Assembly: GCF_014651135.1 (NCBI RefSeq)
Contig: NZ_BMWH01000001.1
Coordinates: forward strand, 64,120 to 128,119
Reading direction: 5' to 3'
DNA: 64,000 bases
DNA from: Streptomyces echinoruber
Lineage (GTDB): Bacteria > Actinomycetota > Actinomycetes > Streptomycetales > Streptomycetaceae
Shown: piece after piece, positions 35,596-43,553 of the stretch
Layout of the letters: each line of letters begins with the position of its first letter
Numbering within the stretch: the first letter of the stretch is position 1
The notes under the pieces: model-generated
Told to the model about the DNA's origin: nothing
Database searches by the model: none
Seen by the model: only the letters and a program-made list of their open reading frames with translations
Translations under genes and position numbers: made by a program

Positions 35596-36513
35596 TCAGG
35601 GCACGAGCACCACCTTGCCGAGATTGCGGCGCCCCAGGACGTCCGCGTGCGCCCGCTCCGCGTCCTCCAGCGTGAACCGCGCGTGCACCCGCGGGCGCAC
35701 GGCGCCCTCGGCGAACAGGTGCCACAGCTCCCGCCGCCACCGCTCGTACAGCTCCGGCTGTTCGCGGGCGACGCGCGCCATCTGGAAACCGGTGACCGAT
35801 TTGGCGCCCACCAGCAGGTCGTATGCCCGGACGGTGCCGCCGCCCGAGCTGTAGGCGACCAGCCGGCCGCCCGGCGCCAGGGCGGCGAGCACCCGGCCGA
35901 GCAGGTCGCCGCCGACCGCGTCCAGGGCGTAGTCCGCGGGCTCGCCCCAGCCCTCCTCGCCGTAGACCGCGACCTCGTCGGCGCCCAGGGAGCGCACGAA
36001 GTCCGCCTTGGCCGGATCCGACACGGCGCCCACGACCCGGATCGCCCCGCGCGTCCGGGCCACCTGCACGGCGAGGTGGCCGACGCCGCTCGCCGCGGCC
36101 GTCACCAGCGCCGCCTCGCCCGCCTCGGGACGCGCGGCGTGCAGCGCGCCGAGGGCGACCAGGCCGCCGCGCACCAGCGCGACCGCGTCGACGGCCGAGG
36201 CGCCGTCGGGCACGGGGGAGGCCATGGCCTCGTGCAGCGGGGCGAGGTCGGCGTAGGCGTGCCCGAAGCACAGCCCGGTCACCCGGTCGCCGGGCCGGAA
36301 CCGGGTGACGCCGGCGCCGGCGGCCACCACCTCCCCGGCGATCTCCCCGCCCAGCGGCACCGGCTCCGCCTCCTCGGCGGCCTTGCGCACCACGGGCAGG
36401 GTGACCCCGACGGCCGCGCAGCGCACGAGCAGTTCGCCGGGGCCGGGCTCGGGGGCGGGGACGTCCTCCACGAAGAGCGGGCCGCCGGGGGAGTCGTACC
36501 GGACGCGGCGCAT
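35596..36513 (-). CDS. Zinc-binding-dehydrogenase/quinone oxidoreductase (MDR superfamily)
   Basis: The 305-residue protein is a zinc-free MDR enzyme: the N-terminal GroES-like domain (VEDVPAPEPGPGELLVRCAA, GGEIAGEVVAAGAGVTRFRP), then a NADPH-binding Rossmann fold (ALVTAAASGVGHLAVQVART, VGAVSDPAKADFVRSLGADE). The structural zinc cysteines are absent, so it is a quinone oxidoreductase-like reductase of electrophilic carbonyls or quinones. GGAGGTGCC precedes the ATG at 36513. It is divergent from a MarR gene across a 40-base inverted repeat, so MarR probably controls it in response to an electrophile or phenolic ligand. Confidence 0.9.
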   Translation of the reverse strand: MRRVRYDSPGGPLFVEDVPAPEPGPGELLVRCAAVGVTLPVVRKAAEEAEPVPLGGEIAGEVVAAGAGVTRFRPGDRVTGLCFGHAYADLAPLHEAMASPVPDGASAVDAVALVRGGLVALGALHAARPEAGEAALVTAAASGVGHLAVQVARTRGAIRVVGAVSDPAKADFVRSLGADEVAVYGEEGWGEPADYALDAVGGDLLGRVLAALAPGGRLVAYSSGGGTVRAYDLLVGAKSVTGFQMARVAREQPELYERWRRELWHLFAEGAVRPRVHARFTLEDAERAHADVLGRRNLGKVVLVP

Positions 36514-36527
36514 GGCACCTCCAGAAA

Positions 36528-36567
36528 CCGTTGGGACCCCCAATGGATTCATTGGGGAACCCAACGG
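36528..36567. promoter_or_regulatory. Inverted repeat, probable MarR operator
   Basis: Two 18-base arms, CCGTTGGGACCCCCAATG and CATTGGGGAACCCAACGG, are inverted with two mismatches around the 4-base spacer GATT. A third, half-site-like copy, CATGGGGAAGTCCAACG, follows near 36580. The repeat sits in the divergent region between the MDR and MarR genes and is a good candidate operator for the MarR protein. Confidence 0.8.
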
Positions 36568-36604
36568 TATTCATGATTCATGGGGAAGTCCAACGACTTC
36601 TTCG

Positions 36605-36611
36605 TTAGGCT
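36605..36611 (+). promoter_or_regulatory. Possible -10 element for a leaderless MarR transcript
   Basis: TTAGGCT lies seven bases before the MarR ATG, and no ribosome-binding site is visible. This spacing is typical of leaderless actinomycete genes. The -35 is not clear. Inference only. Confidence 0.4.
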
Positions 36612-36617
36612 GCCGCC

Positions 36618-37121
36618 ATGGCCGACGAAGCCCCCCTCCCCGCCATCCGCTCCCTGCCCAGCTGGCTGCTCGGCCGGGCGGCCGCCCGCGGACGCGCCTT
36701 GGTGGCCGAGGCGCTGGCCGCCGAAGGCCTGAGGATGTGGCACCACGTGGTGCTCTCCGCCGTCCGCGACCTCGCCCCCGTCGCCCAGGCCGACCTCGGC
36801 CGCAGCATCCGCCTCGACCCCAAGGACCTGGTCGGCATCCTCAACGACCTCCAGGCGGACGGGCTCGTCGAGCGCGCCCCCGACCCGAAGGACCGCCGCA
36901 GGAACCTGGTCTCCCTCACCGGAGCGGGCGAGCGACTCCTCGTGCGCTGCGAGAAGGCGGCCCGGGAGGCGAACGACGCGCTGCTCGCGCCGCTGACGGC
37001 GGCCGAACGGGAGCGGTTCACGCGGATGCTGGTCCGCGTGGTGGGCGGGGCGGGCACGGCGGGTGTGGCGGGCACGGCGGGTGTGGCGGGCACGACGGGT
37101 GTGGCGGGCACGAAGGACTGA
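36618..37121 (+). CDS. MarR family transcriptional regulator
   Basis: The 167-residue protein has the MarR winged helix: MWHHVVLSAVRDLAPVAQAD, then LGRSIRLDPKDLVGILNDLQ and the wing VERAPDPKDRRRNLVSLTGAG. MarR proteins bind palindromes as dimers and release DNA when they bind phenolic or oxidised ligands. Three in-frame 18-base repeats (37053-37106) give a GTAGVA-type tail. No Shine-Dalgarno is present; a TTAGGCT element seven bases upstream suggests leaderless expression. It is divergent from an MDR quinone reductase, its likely target. Confidence 0.9.
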   Translation: MADEAPLPAIRSLPSWLLGRAAARGRALVAEALAAEGLRMWHHVVLSAVRDLAPVAQADLGRSIRLDPKDLVGILNDLQADGLVERAPDPKDRRRNLVSLTGAGERLLVRCEKAAREANDALLAPLTAAERERFTRMLVRVVGGAGTAGVAGTAGVAGTTGVAGTKD

Positions 37122-37235
37122 GGCCGGGGACCGGGGGAGGCCCGGCCTCGGCCCGCCGTGCCCGCGCGGCGGGGTCCCGCCGCTCGGAAGCCTGCTGCGC
37201 CGTGTCGGGGCGCGGTCGGCGCGTGTCGGGGGCAG

Positions 37236-38084
37236 TCAGCCCGTGGCGGCCGTGGTCGTGAGGGCGATGCGGTCCTCGCCCGCGTACACGTTCATGGAGG
37301 TGCCGCGCAGGAAGCCCACCAGAGTCAGGCCGGTCTCCGCGGCCAGGTCCACCGCCAGGGACGACGGCGCGGAGACCGCCGCCAGGACCGGGATCCCGGC
37401 CATGACCGCCTTCTGCGCCAGCTCGAAGGAGGCCCGGCCGGAGACCAGCAGCACCGTCCGGGACAGCGGCAGGTCCCCGTTCTGCAGGGCGCGCCCGACC
37501 AGCTTGTCGACGGCGTTGTGCCGGCCCACGTCCTCCCGTACGTCGAGCAGCTCGCCGTCCTCCGCGAACAGGGCCGCCGCGTGCAGGCCCCCGGTCCGGT
37601 CGAAGACCCGCTGGGCCGCCCGCAAGCGGTCGGGGAGGCTCGCCAGCAGCTCCGGCGCCAGACGGAGCGGGGGCGTGTCGGCGATCGGCCAGCGGGCCGT
37701 CGTGCGCACCGCGTCCAGACTGGCCTTGCCGCACAGGCCGCACGAGGAGGTGGTGTAGACGTTGCGTTCGAGGGTGACGTCCGGGACCGCCACGCCGGGG
37801 GCCGTCCGCACGTCGACGACGTTGTAGGTGTTCGAGCCGTCCACCGCCGCGCCGGCGCAGTAGACGACGGTGCGCAGCTCGGCGGCGTCGCCCAGCACGC
37901 CCTCGCTCACCAGGAAGCCCGCGGCCAGCGCGAAGTCGTCGCCCGGCGTGCGCATCGTGATCGCCAGCGGCCTGCCGTTCAGCCGGATCTCCAGCGGCTC
38001 CTCGGCGACGAGCGTGTCGGGACGGGACGACACGGCTCCGTCCCGGATACGGATCACCCTGCGTCGTTCCGTGACTCGTCCCAT
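37236..38084 (-). CDS. fdhD: FdhD, formate dehydrogenase accessory sulfurtransferase
   Basis: The 282-residue protein matches FdhD end to end, with the mobile-loop cysteines Cys115 and Cys118 in [68 protein letters not shown] and [11 protein letters not shown]. FdhD carries persulfide sulfur from a cysteine desulfurase to the molybdenum cofactor of formate dehydrogenase-like enzymes. No molybdoenzyme gene is seen in this window, so its client is elsewhere. The ATG is at 38084 with only a weak CAGGA upstream. A possible small gene ends eight bases before the start. Confidence 0.95.
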   Translation of the reverse strand: MGRVTERRRVIRIRDGAVSSRPDTLVAEEPLEIRLNGRPLAITMRTPGDDFALAAGFLVSEGVLGDAAELRTVVYCAGAAVDGSNTYNVVDVRTAPGVAVPDVTLERNVYTTSSCGLCGKASLDAVRTTARWPIADTPPLRLAPELLASLPDRLRAAQRVFDRTGGLHAAALFAEDGELLDVREDVGRHNAVDKLVGRALQNGDLPLSRTVLLVSGRASFELAQKAVMAGIPVLAAVSAPSSLAVDLAAETGLTLVGFLRGTSMNVYAGEDRIALTTTAATG

Positions 38085-38091
38085 GTCCTGA

Positions 38092-38253
38092 TCAGCCCCG
38101 GTTCTGTGCGTGCTGGCGGCCGAAACGGCCCTTGCTACGGCCCTTGCTGCGGAAGGCGCCGTGGGTCACCGGGTCGTCGTGCGGCGGGGTGACCCACGCG
38201 ATCTCATTGTCCTGCACGGGCGGCGTCAGGTCGCGGCCCGCTTCACGGTCCAC
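38092..38253 (-). CDS. Possible small protein upstream of fdhD
   Basis: A 53-residue frame (start GTG 38253; GTG 38217 is a shorter alternative) ends eight bases before fdhD. It reads [20 protein letters not shown], then [18 protein letters not shown]. About 87% of codons in the final 39 end in G or C, much more than in the opposite frame, which argues for coding. The basic repeat SKGRSKGRF suggests RNA or acidic-partner binding, but function is unknown and the start lacks a good ribosome-binding site. Confidence 0.4.
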   Translation of the reverse strand: MDREAGRDLTPPVQDNEIAWVTPPHDDPVTHGAFRSKGRSKGRFGRQHAQNRG

Positions 38254-38599
38254 TTCGCGGCCATTCCGCAGCCCACTCCGCAGCCCATTCCGCGGCCTGC
38301 TCCGCGGTACGGCCGCGCCCGGGCCGCCGGGGCCGTCCCGGGTGGCACGCCGGCCGAGACGGTGGATCCGGCGCCGGCCGTCCCGGGCGCGGCCGCGTGA
38401 CATGGCTCATAGTGGACACGCGGCGACTGTCACATGACACCCGGTGCCCCTACGCCTCCGTACCGGGTACGACTACGACAACGCGCGCGGCCCCGCCCGG
38501 GTGTCCCGCCCGCGCCGCCCGCGCACGGGGTGCGTGCCCGTGCCCGGGCGATCCGCCACGCATCCCCGCCCGACCGTGCACCGAGAGCGGAGCAACCCG

Positions 38600-40141
38600 A
38601 TGGCACACACCCTCACCCTCAAGGCGGGCACCGCCTGGAGCGACGCCTGGCGGCGCTGCCTCGCCGCCGCCCCCGAGGCCTTCCGCGACGACCGCGTCCT
38701 CAACCTCTGGAACGCCGCCTGGCAGGCCGACGGCAACCCCCTGCCCGCCACCAGCCCCATCGACGGCAGCCCCATCGCCGGCCCGCCCCGCCTGGACGCG
38801 GCCACCGCCCGGCAGGCCGTCCGCGCCGCCCTCGACCAGCACCGCACCTGGCGGCACGTACCGCTCGCGGAGCGCCGCGCCCGCGTCACCGCCGCCCTCG
38901 ACGCCCTCACCGAGCACCGCGACCTCCTCGCGCTGCTGCTGGTGTGGGAGATCGGCAAGCCCTGGCGGCTGGCCTGCGCCGACGTGGACCGCGCCATCGA
39001 CGGCGTGCGCTGGTACGTCGACGGCATCGAGCCCATGCTCGCCGACCGCGCCCCGCTGGACGGCCCGGTGTCCAACATCGCCAGCTGGAACTACCCGATG
39101 AGCGTGCTGGTCCACGCCATGCTCGTCCAGGCGCTGGCCGGCAACGCGGTCGTCGCCAAGACCCCCACCGACGGCGGCCTCGCCTGCCTCACCCTGGCCT
39201 GCGCGCTCGCCGCCCGCGAGGGCCTGCCCGTCACCCTGGTCAGCGGCAGCGGCGGCGAGCTGTCCCAGGCGCTGGTGCGGGCGCCGGAGATCGGCTGCGT
39301 CTCCTTCGTCGGCGGCCGCGACACCGGCGCCGCCGTGGCCACCGCCGTCGCCGACCTCGGCAAGCGGCACATCCTCGAACAGGAAGGCCTCAACACCTGG
39401 GGCGTCTGGGACTACAGCGACTGGGACGCCCTGGCCGCGGTCGTCCCCAAGCTGTTCGACTACGGCAAGCAGCGCTGCACCGCCTACCCCCGCTTCGTCG
39501 TCCAGCGCGACCTGTTCGACGCGTTCCTGGCGGCGTACCTGCCGGCGGTCCGCCGGGTGCGCACCGGCCACCCGCTGGCCGTGGCCCACCCCGACGACCC
39601 CTTCCCCGAACTGGACTACGGCCCGCTCATCAACGCCGCCAAGGCCAAGGAACTGCGCGACCAGGTCGCCGAGGCGATCGACCGCGGCGCGGTCCCGCTG
39701 TTCCGGGGCGAGCTGTCCGACGGGCCGTTCCTGCCCGGCCAGGACACCTCCGCCTACGTCCCGCCGGTCACCCTGCTGAACCCGCCGCCGTCCTCCCCGC
39801 TGCACCACGCCGAACCGTTCGGCCCCGTCGACACCATCGTCCTGGTCGACACCGAGGCCGAGCTGCTGGCGGCGATGAACGCCTCCAACGGCGCCCTCGT
39901 CGCCACCCTCTCCACCGACGACCCCGCCACCTACGACCGGCTCGCCCCGCAGATCCGCGCCTTCAAGACCGGCCACAACCGCCCCCGCTCCCGTGGCGAC
40001 CGCGACGAGCTCTTCGGCGGCTTCGGCGCCTCCTGGCGCGGCGCCTTCGTCGGCGGCGACCTGCTGGTGCGCGCCGTCACCCGCGGCCCGGCCGGAGAGC
40101 GGCTGCCCGGCAACTTCCCCGACTACCACCTGATGCCCTGA
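38600..40141 (+). CDS. Aldehyde dehydrogenase family protein
   Basis: The 513-residue protein has the ALDH layout: coenzyme-binding NIASWNYPMSVLVHAMLVQAL and LAGNAVVAKTPTDGG, then SFVGGRDTGAAVATAVADLG, the general-base glutamate region HILEQEGLNTWG (Glu260/Glu262), catalytic Cys293 in GKQRCTAYPRF and the C-terminal EPFGPVDTIVLVDT. The motif around the glutamate (usual ELGGK) is diverged, as in a subset of bacterial ALDHs of unknown substrate. It oxidises an aldehyde to the acid with NAD(P). The ATG at 38600 follows GAGCGGAG. It is the last ordinary gene before tRNA-Leu. Confidence 0.87.
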   Translation: MAHTLTLKAGTAWSDAWRRCLAAAPEAFRDDRVLNLWNAAWQADGNPLPATSPIDGSPIAGPPRLDAATARQAVRAALDQHRTWRHVPLAERRARVTAALDALTEHRDLLALLLVWEIGKPWRLACADVDRAIDGVRWYVDGIEPMLADRAPLDGPVSNIASWNYPMSVLVHAMLVQALAGNAVVAKTPTDGGLACLTLACALAAREGLPVTLVSGSGGELSQALVRAPEIGCVSFVGGRDTGAAVATAVADLGKRHILEQEGLNTWGVWDYSDWDALAAVVPKLFDYGKQRCTAYPRFVVQRDLFDAFLAAYLPAVRRVRTGHPLAVAHPDDPFPELDYGPLINAAKAKELRDQVAEAIDRGAVPLFRGELSDGPFLPGQDTSAYVPPVTLLNPPPSSPLHHAEPFGPVDTIVLVDTEAELLAAMNASNGALVATLSTDDPATYDRLAPQIRAFKTGHNRPRSRGDRDELFGGFGASWRGAFVGGDLLVRAVTRGPAGERLPGNFPDYHLMP

Positions 40142-40334
40142 ACCGGACCGGCCCCCGACGCGCCGATCCGGACCGGCCCCCGACGCGCCGGTCCGGACCG
40201 GCACTCACCCGATGCGCCGAACCGCCGCCGCCGGTCGCGCCACCGGAAGGAAACGCAGGTGAAAGGCACTGCGAAACCTTGGTATGGTTGTCCCTGTCGC
40301 CGCGGGGAACACCCCGCACGGCGGCGGACACCTC

Positions 40335-40419
40335 GTCCGGGTGGCGGAATGGCAGACGCGCTAGCTTGAGGTGCTAGTGCCCGTTTAAGGGCGTGGGGGT
40401 TCAAGTCCCCCCTCGGACA
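40335..40419 (+). tRNA. tRNA-Leu (anticodon GAG)
   Basis: The 85-base gene folds as a class II tRNA: acceptor stem GTCCGGG/CTCGGAC, anticodon stem CTAGC/GCTAG enclosing TTGAGGT with anticodon GAG at 40368-40370, a long variable arm TGCCCGTTTAAGGGCG and T-arm GGGGGTTCAAGTCCCCC. It decodes CUC/CUU leucine codons. A transposase cluster begins just downstream, making this a likely integration landmark. Confidence 0.95.
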
Positions 40420-40425
40420 CTCGGA

Positions 40426-40490
40426 GAAACCGACGAAACGGGTTTCTGCTGGTGACGGAAGTCACCAGCAGGGGCCCGTTTCTCGGTTTC
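40426..40490 (+). terminator. Large hairpin directly after tRNA-Leu
   Basis: CTGCTGGTGAC and GTCACCAGCAG pair perfectly around GGAA (40446-40471). The outer bases 40426-40442 and 40475-40490 extend the stem imperfectly. This would serve as the tRNA terminator; the first 14 bases after the tRNA also recur inverted near 45122. Confidence 0.7.
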
Positions 40491-40608
40491 ATGATCGCTG
40501 TGAGGCATCACACAGCCTGGTCAGGTCATACGACAGGCCCCGACGCACGAGCTATCTCACGGGTGGGACCTGTCTTCGTTGTGCTGCAGTGGCGGGGGCC
40601 GGATCGGT
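40491..40608. other. 3' flank of the truncated transposase
   Basis: No gene. An imperfect inverted pair, GACAGGCCCC (40531) and GGGACCTGTC (40564-40573), could belong to the end of the insertion element whose transposase starts at 41841, but its other end is lost. Confidence 0.4.
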
Positions 40609-41841
40609 TTATGCCGCTGGTGTCAGGTGGCCGGTCGGGGTCCTGCTCTTCGGTTGTCTGGTGGGGTGGCGGTGGTGGGTCCGGCGTCGTGGCCGTTCGC
40701 CGCCGAGGGCCAGGGTGTCCAGCCACTTCTTGATCTTGCGGCGGTTGGAGTGGGCCAGCTGGAAGGCGAGCAGGATCGTTTGGGCGGCGATGCCGCGGAT
40801 GCGTCGGGATCCTGCGGATTCGATGCCCTCGGCGAGGGGGTTCTTGGCGTAGCCGTTGTAGCCCTCGACGCTGTTGCGGAGCCGGAAGTAGACCTTCTGC
40901 CATTCCGGGCTGCCGTAGTCCAGGGCCTGCCACTGCTTGGCGCCGGCGTCGGGGCCGATGGTGATCGTGCGCTGGCGGCAGACCTTGAGCGGGCCGGTGG
41001 GGCTGGGTTCGGGGTCGATGAGGGGCAGGTGGATGCCGCGGCCCATGCTGTAGGGCTTGATGGGGCACTGAACCTTGCCTGCTGCGGCGGGGCACGTCAT
41101 CCGCTGGTAGCCGTCGGCGTCGGCGTTCTCTTTCGGCATGATGCGGTAGCTGCGGCGGGCGGCGATCAGCCGGACCCATGTCTCCCGGTCGATGCGTTCG
41201 GCGTGCAGGTCGATGGTGGCGTTGATGAGCGGCTCGGGCATGGAGGGGCAGTACCAGCGGCCCTCGACGAGGATCGCGCCGTGTGCGCCGGCCTGTTTGC
41301 CGAGCTGGTCGGCGCGGTAGTCGTAGACGGGCTTGTAGCCCATGGCCCGGACGGGCAGCTGCCACTCGTCGGGCTCGGAGTTGTTGTAGGCGCGATCGCC
41401 GGCCAGGTAGCCGGGTTTGTATCCACGCTCCCGGAGGCGGTTGAGGATCTTCAGGCCGTTGTACGCGGGACGGTGGCCGGGCTTGTCCAGACTGACGCCG
41501 AGGACGAGGGCCGGGAGGACGTCGGGGTTGGGGGTGCCGTCGTCGAGGAGTACGGCGTCGTGTTCGGCGTCGCGGGTCACGATGAGGTGGGCGTCGTAGC
41601 CGAAGAGGTACTTCTTCTTGAGCGAGGTCTTCTTCTTGTTGCCTTCGGAGGCTTTGGCCGTGCGCTTGTCGGTGGGCGGTGGTGTGGGGCGCATGGCGTC
41701 GGTGACCGGGGTGTCGGGGTCGCGGTGGTCGCCTTCGCGTACGTACCAGCCGACGTCGGGGTCGGTGGCGAGCTCCAGCCCGTTGGTGCGCCGGCCGCGG
41801 GAGAACGTCCTCAGAGGGCGGTACGTGACGTGATGTCGCTT
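40609..41841 (-). pseudogene. Transposase, truncated at its 5' end
   Basis: The minus-strand frame reads through from its stop at 40609 to 41841, where it meets the terminal repeat of the next element. It encodes TFSRGRRTNGLELATDPDVG followed by a DDE-type core (GYDAHLIVTRD, GYLAGDRAYNN, and a NSVEGYNGYAKNPLAEG segment with the glutamate) and a basic C-terminus. An internal ATG (41694) leaves a 361-residue frame. The N-terminal DNA-binding part is missing and the frame stops exactly where the IS701-like element begins, so it was probably interrupted by that insertion and lost its other half. I cannot assign a family with certainty. Confidence 0.75.
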
Positions 41842-43445
41842 TTACCGGTGGTTCGTTAAATCCGGAGGTAGAGGTCAATGCCGTGTCCGGTGCTGACCGC
41901 GTCGATCAGGGCCTGGAGCTCGGAGGGTGGGTCGGTGTCCGTCCAGGCTTGCCATCATCGGGTGAGGGTGATGGCGGGGGTGAGCCAGGAGCGGATGGCC
42001 CGTAAGGCCTTTGGCCGGCAGGGCGGTTGGGGCTGGTGGGGTATGGCTGGGCCCCCTCTCTGGCCCCTCCTCGGGGCACGGGTCCGGTGCGCTGGCGTCC
42101 AGCGGTCCGGGCGGGGCGAACCACTGGTCCCAGCAGAAGGGAAAAGCGCAGTTGACCAGAATCTGGTGGCGGCGGATGGCGCGGTCGGAGCGGACTTGGA
42201 AGTCGGCCCAGCCGAGTTCGTCCTTGATCTGCTTGTAGCTCTGCTCGATCCAGGGCCGCAGGCCGTAGAGGCGGACGATCTCGGCGAGGTCGGCCGGCGG
42301 GTGCGGGCTGGTGACGGCAGGGGGTGCGTCGGGGTGGGGCAGGTTGGTGGCCAGGTACCAGGTGGCCTTCTCCGGCAACGTAGCCGGGTCGGTGGTGGCC
42401 ACGACCAGCCGGCAGGGCGAGTCGGGTCCGTAGCCGCCCAGGCGGGCGTCAGCGGCCCGCCAGGTCTCGGTGTGCCCGTCGCGGAAGTGACGCTCCACAG
42501 CCGTCCAGTCGCCCGGATGCTTGGCATTCTTCCAGGCCAGGGCGTGGGCGGCTTCGATGGGGGTGTGCGGCTGGTCGGCCCGGGCCCAGGTGCCGCGGTG
42601 CGGCTTGAGCGCGACCACGTAGGCCAGGCCGGCCTCGCGCAGCGCGAGGTACCAGTCGTCGCTCACGGAGTAGGCGCAGTCGGCGACCACCGCCCGGCAG
42701 CCGAAGCCCGCCTCCTTCCCGCGGGCGCGAGGGCGGCGGGGCTGCTGCTGAGCCTGCTGCTGCGGGGCCGGGCTCCTTCCCGCGGGCGCGAGGGCGGCGG
42801 CCGGCTGCGGTTTCGTGCGGAAGGCCGGATCGGCCCGGCCGCGGGCGAAGTGGTGGGCAGGGGTGTAGGGAGTCGCGTGCAGCGGGGAGTACACGCGGCC
42901 GTCGGTCCATACCGTGGACACCGTGACAATGCCGCTGCCCGTCTTGCCCAGCCGGCCCAGCCACTGCCGGCCCACATGCGCGGTGGCGGTGCCGTCCCTG
43001 CGGTCCCCGGAGTCGTCGATCACGATGACCCCGCCGGCGTGCGGAGCCGTCGCCGGCTCCTCGCGCAGCAGCTCAAGCCGCCGGTCGTTGGCCTGCTCGG
43101 CCTCCCAGGGCGACTCGGACAGGAAGAACTGCAGCCGCTGCACCCCCGGCGTCCCCGCACCCGCCACCGGCTCCGCCCCGGCCAGGCAGGTGATCGTCTT
43201 GTTCCGCTCCCGCGGCGCCAGCAGCCCGGTCAGGTACTCGCGACACCCCCGCCGCGGGGCGGGACTGAAGAAGAGGTCGTCGAACCGGGCCGCGTAGTCC
43301 TCCAACGGCCCCGGCGCGGGCGGACACGGACGGCGAGCGGTCATCTTCAGCCCCTGGCAAGGAAGCTGACTCCTCCCACCGGCCTACGACCAACCCGACC
43401 TGCCGTCAACCCACGCCACCACCGGATCTAACGAACTACCGGTAA
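41842..43445. mobile_element. IS701-like insertion sequence with 24-bp terminal inverted repeats
   Basis: The left end (41842-41865) and the right end (43422-43445, inverted) match at 22 of 24 positions, starting TTACCGGT and ending in ATCCGG. The element is about 1.6 kb and contains one transposase gene. No target-site duplication is visible: the flanking four bases differ on the two sides, so its flanks have probably been rearranged since insertion. Confidence 0.85.
41875..43344 (-). CDS. IS701 family transposase
   Basis: The 489-residue protein has the IS701 opening (DYAARFDDLFFSPAPRRGCR, then EYLTGLLAPRERNKTITCLA) and DDE catalytic segments VIVIDDSGDRRDGTATAHVG, AVVADCAYSVSDDW and LRPWIEQSYKQIKDELGWAD. 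The linker between FRTKPQ and CRAVVADCAYS is unusual: a roughly 26-base sequence is repeated 61 bases apart (42712 and 42773) and read in two different frames, giving ALAPAGRSPAPQQQAQQQP followed by RRPRARGKEAGFG. This may impair function. The start is ATG at 43344 with AGGGGCT upstream. Confidence 0.88.
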   Translation of the reverse strand: MTARRPCPPAPGPLEDYAARFDDLFFSPAPRRGCREYLTGLLAPRERNKTITCLAGAEPVAGAGTPGVQRLQFFLSESPWEAEQANDRRLELLREEPATAPHAGGVIVIDDSGDRRDGTATAHVGRQWLGRLGKTGSGIVTVSTVWTDGRVYSPLHATPYTPAHHFARGRADPAFRTKPQPAAALAPAGRSPAPQQQAQQQPRRPRARGKEAGFGCRAVVADCAYSVSDDWYLALREAGLAYVVALKPHRGTWARADQPHTPIEAAHALAWKNAKHPGDWTAVERHFRDGHTETWRAADARLGGYGPDSPCRLVVATTDPATLPEKATWYLATNLPHPDAPPAVTSPHPPADLAEIVRLYGLRPWIEQSYKQIKDELGWADFQVRSDRAIRRHQILVNCAFPFCWDQWFAPPGPLDASAPDPCPEEGPERGPSHTPPAPTALPAKGLTGHPLLAHPRHHPHPMMASLDGHRPTLRAPGPDRRGQHRTRH

Positions 43446-43497
43446 CGTGGCAGGTCACCCGACCTGCTGAACTGCGGTTCTTTCCGGGACAGCGGAG

Positions 43498-43553
43498 GCG
43501 GCCGTTCTCCACGCTTCGAGATGTCGAGTCACGAAGGACAAGAGAACGGCCGC
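43498..43553. repeat. Inverted repeat upstream of the third transposase
   Basis: GCGGCCGTTCTC (43498-43509) and GAGAACGGCCGC (43542-43553) are perfect inverses separated by 32 bases. Another inverse copy of the core, GGCCGTTCTC, lies at 45023-45032, past the transposase; it suggests that GAGAACGGCC at 43542 is one terminal repeat. Confidence 0.7.

Noticed and set aside
38110..38400. A plus-strand frame overlapping the small ORF upstream of fdhD
   Set aside because: Lower third-position GC than the minus frame and only low-complexity Pro/Ala sequence.
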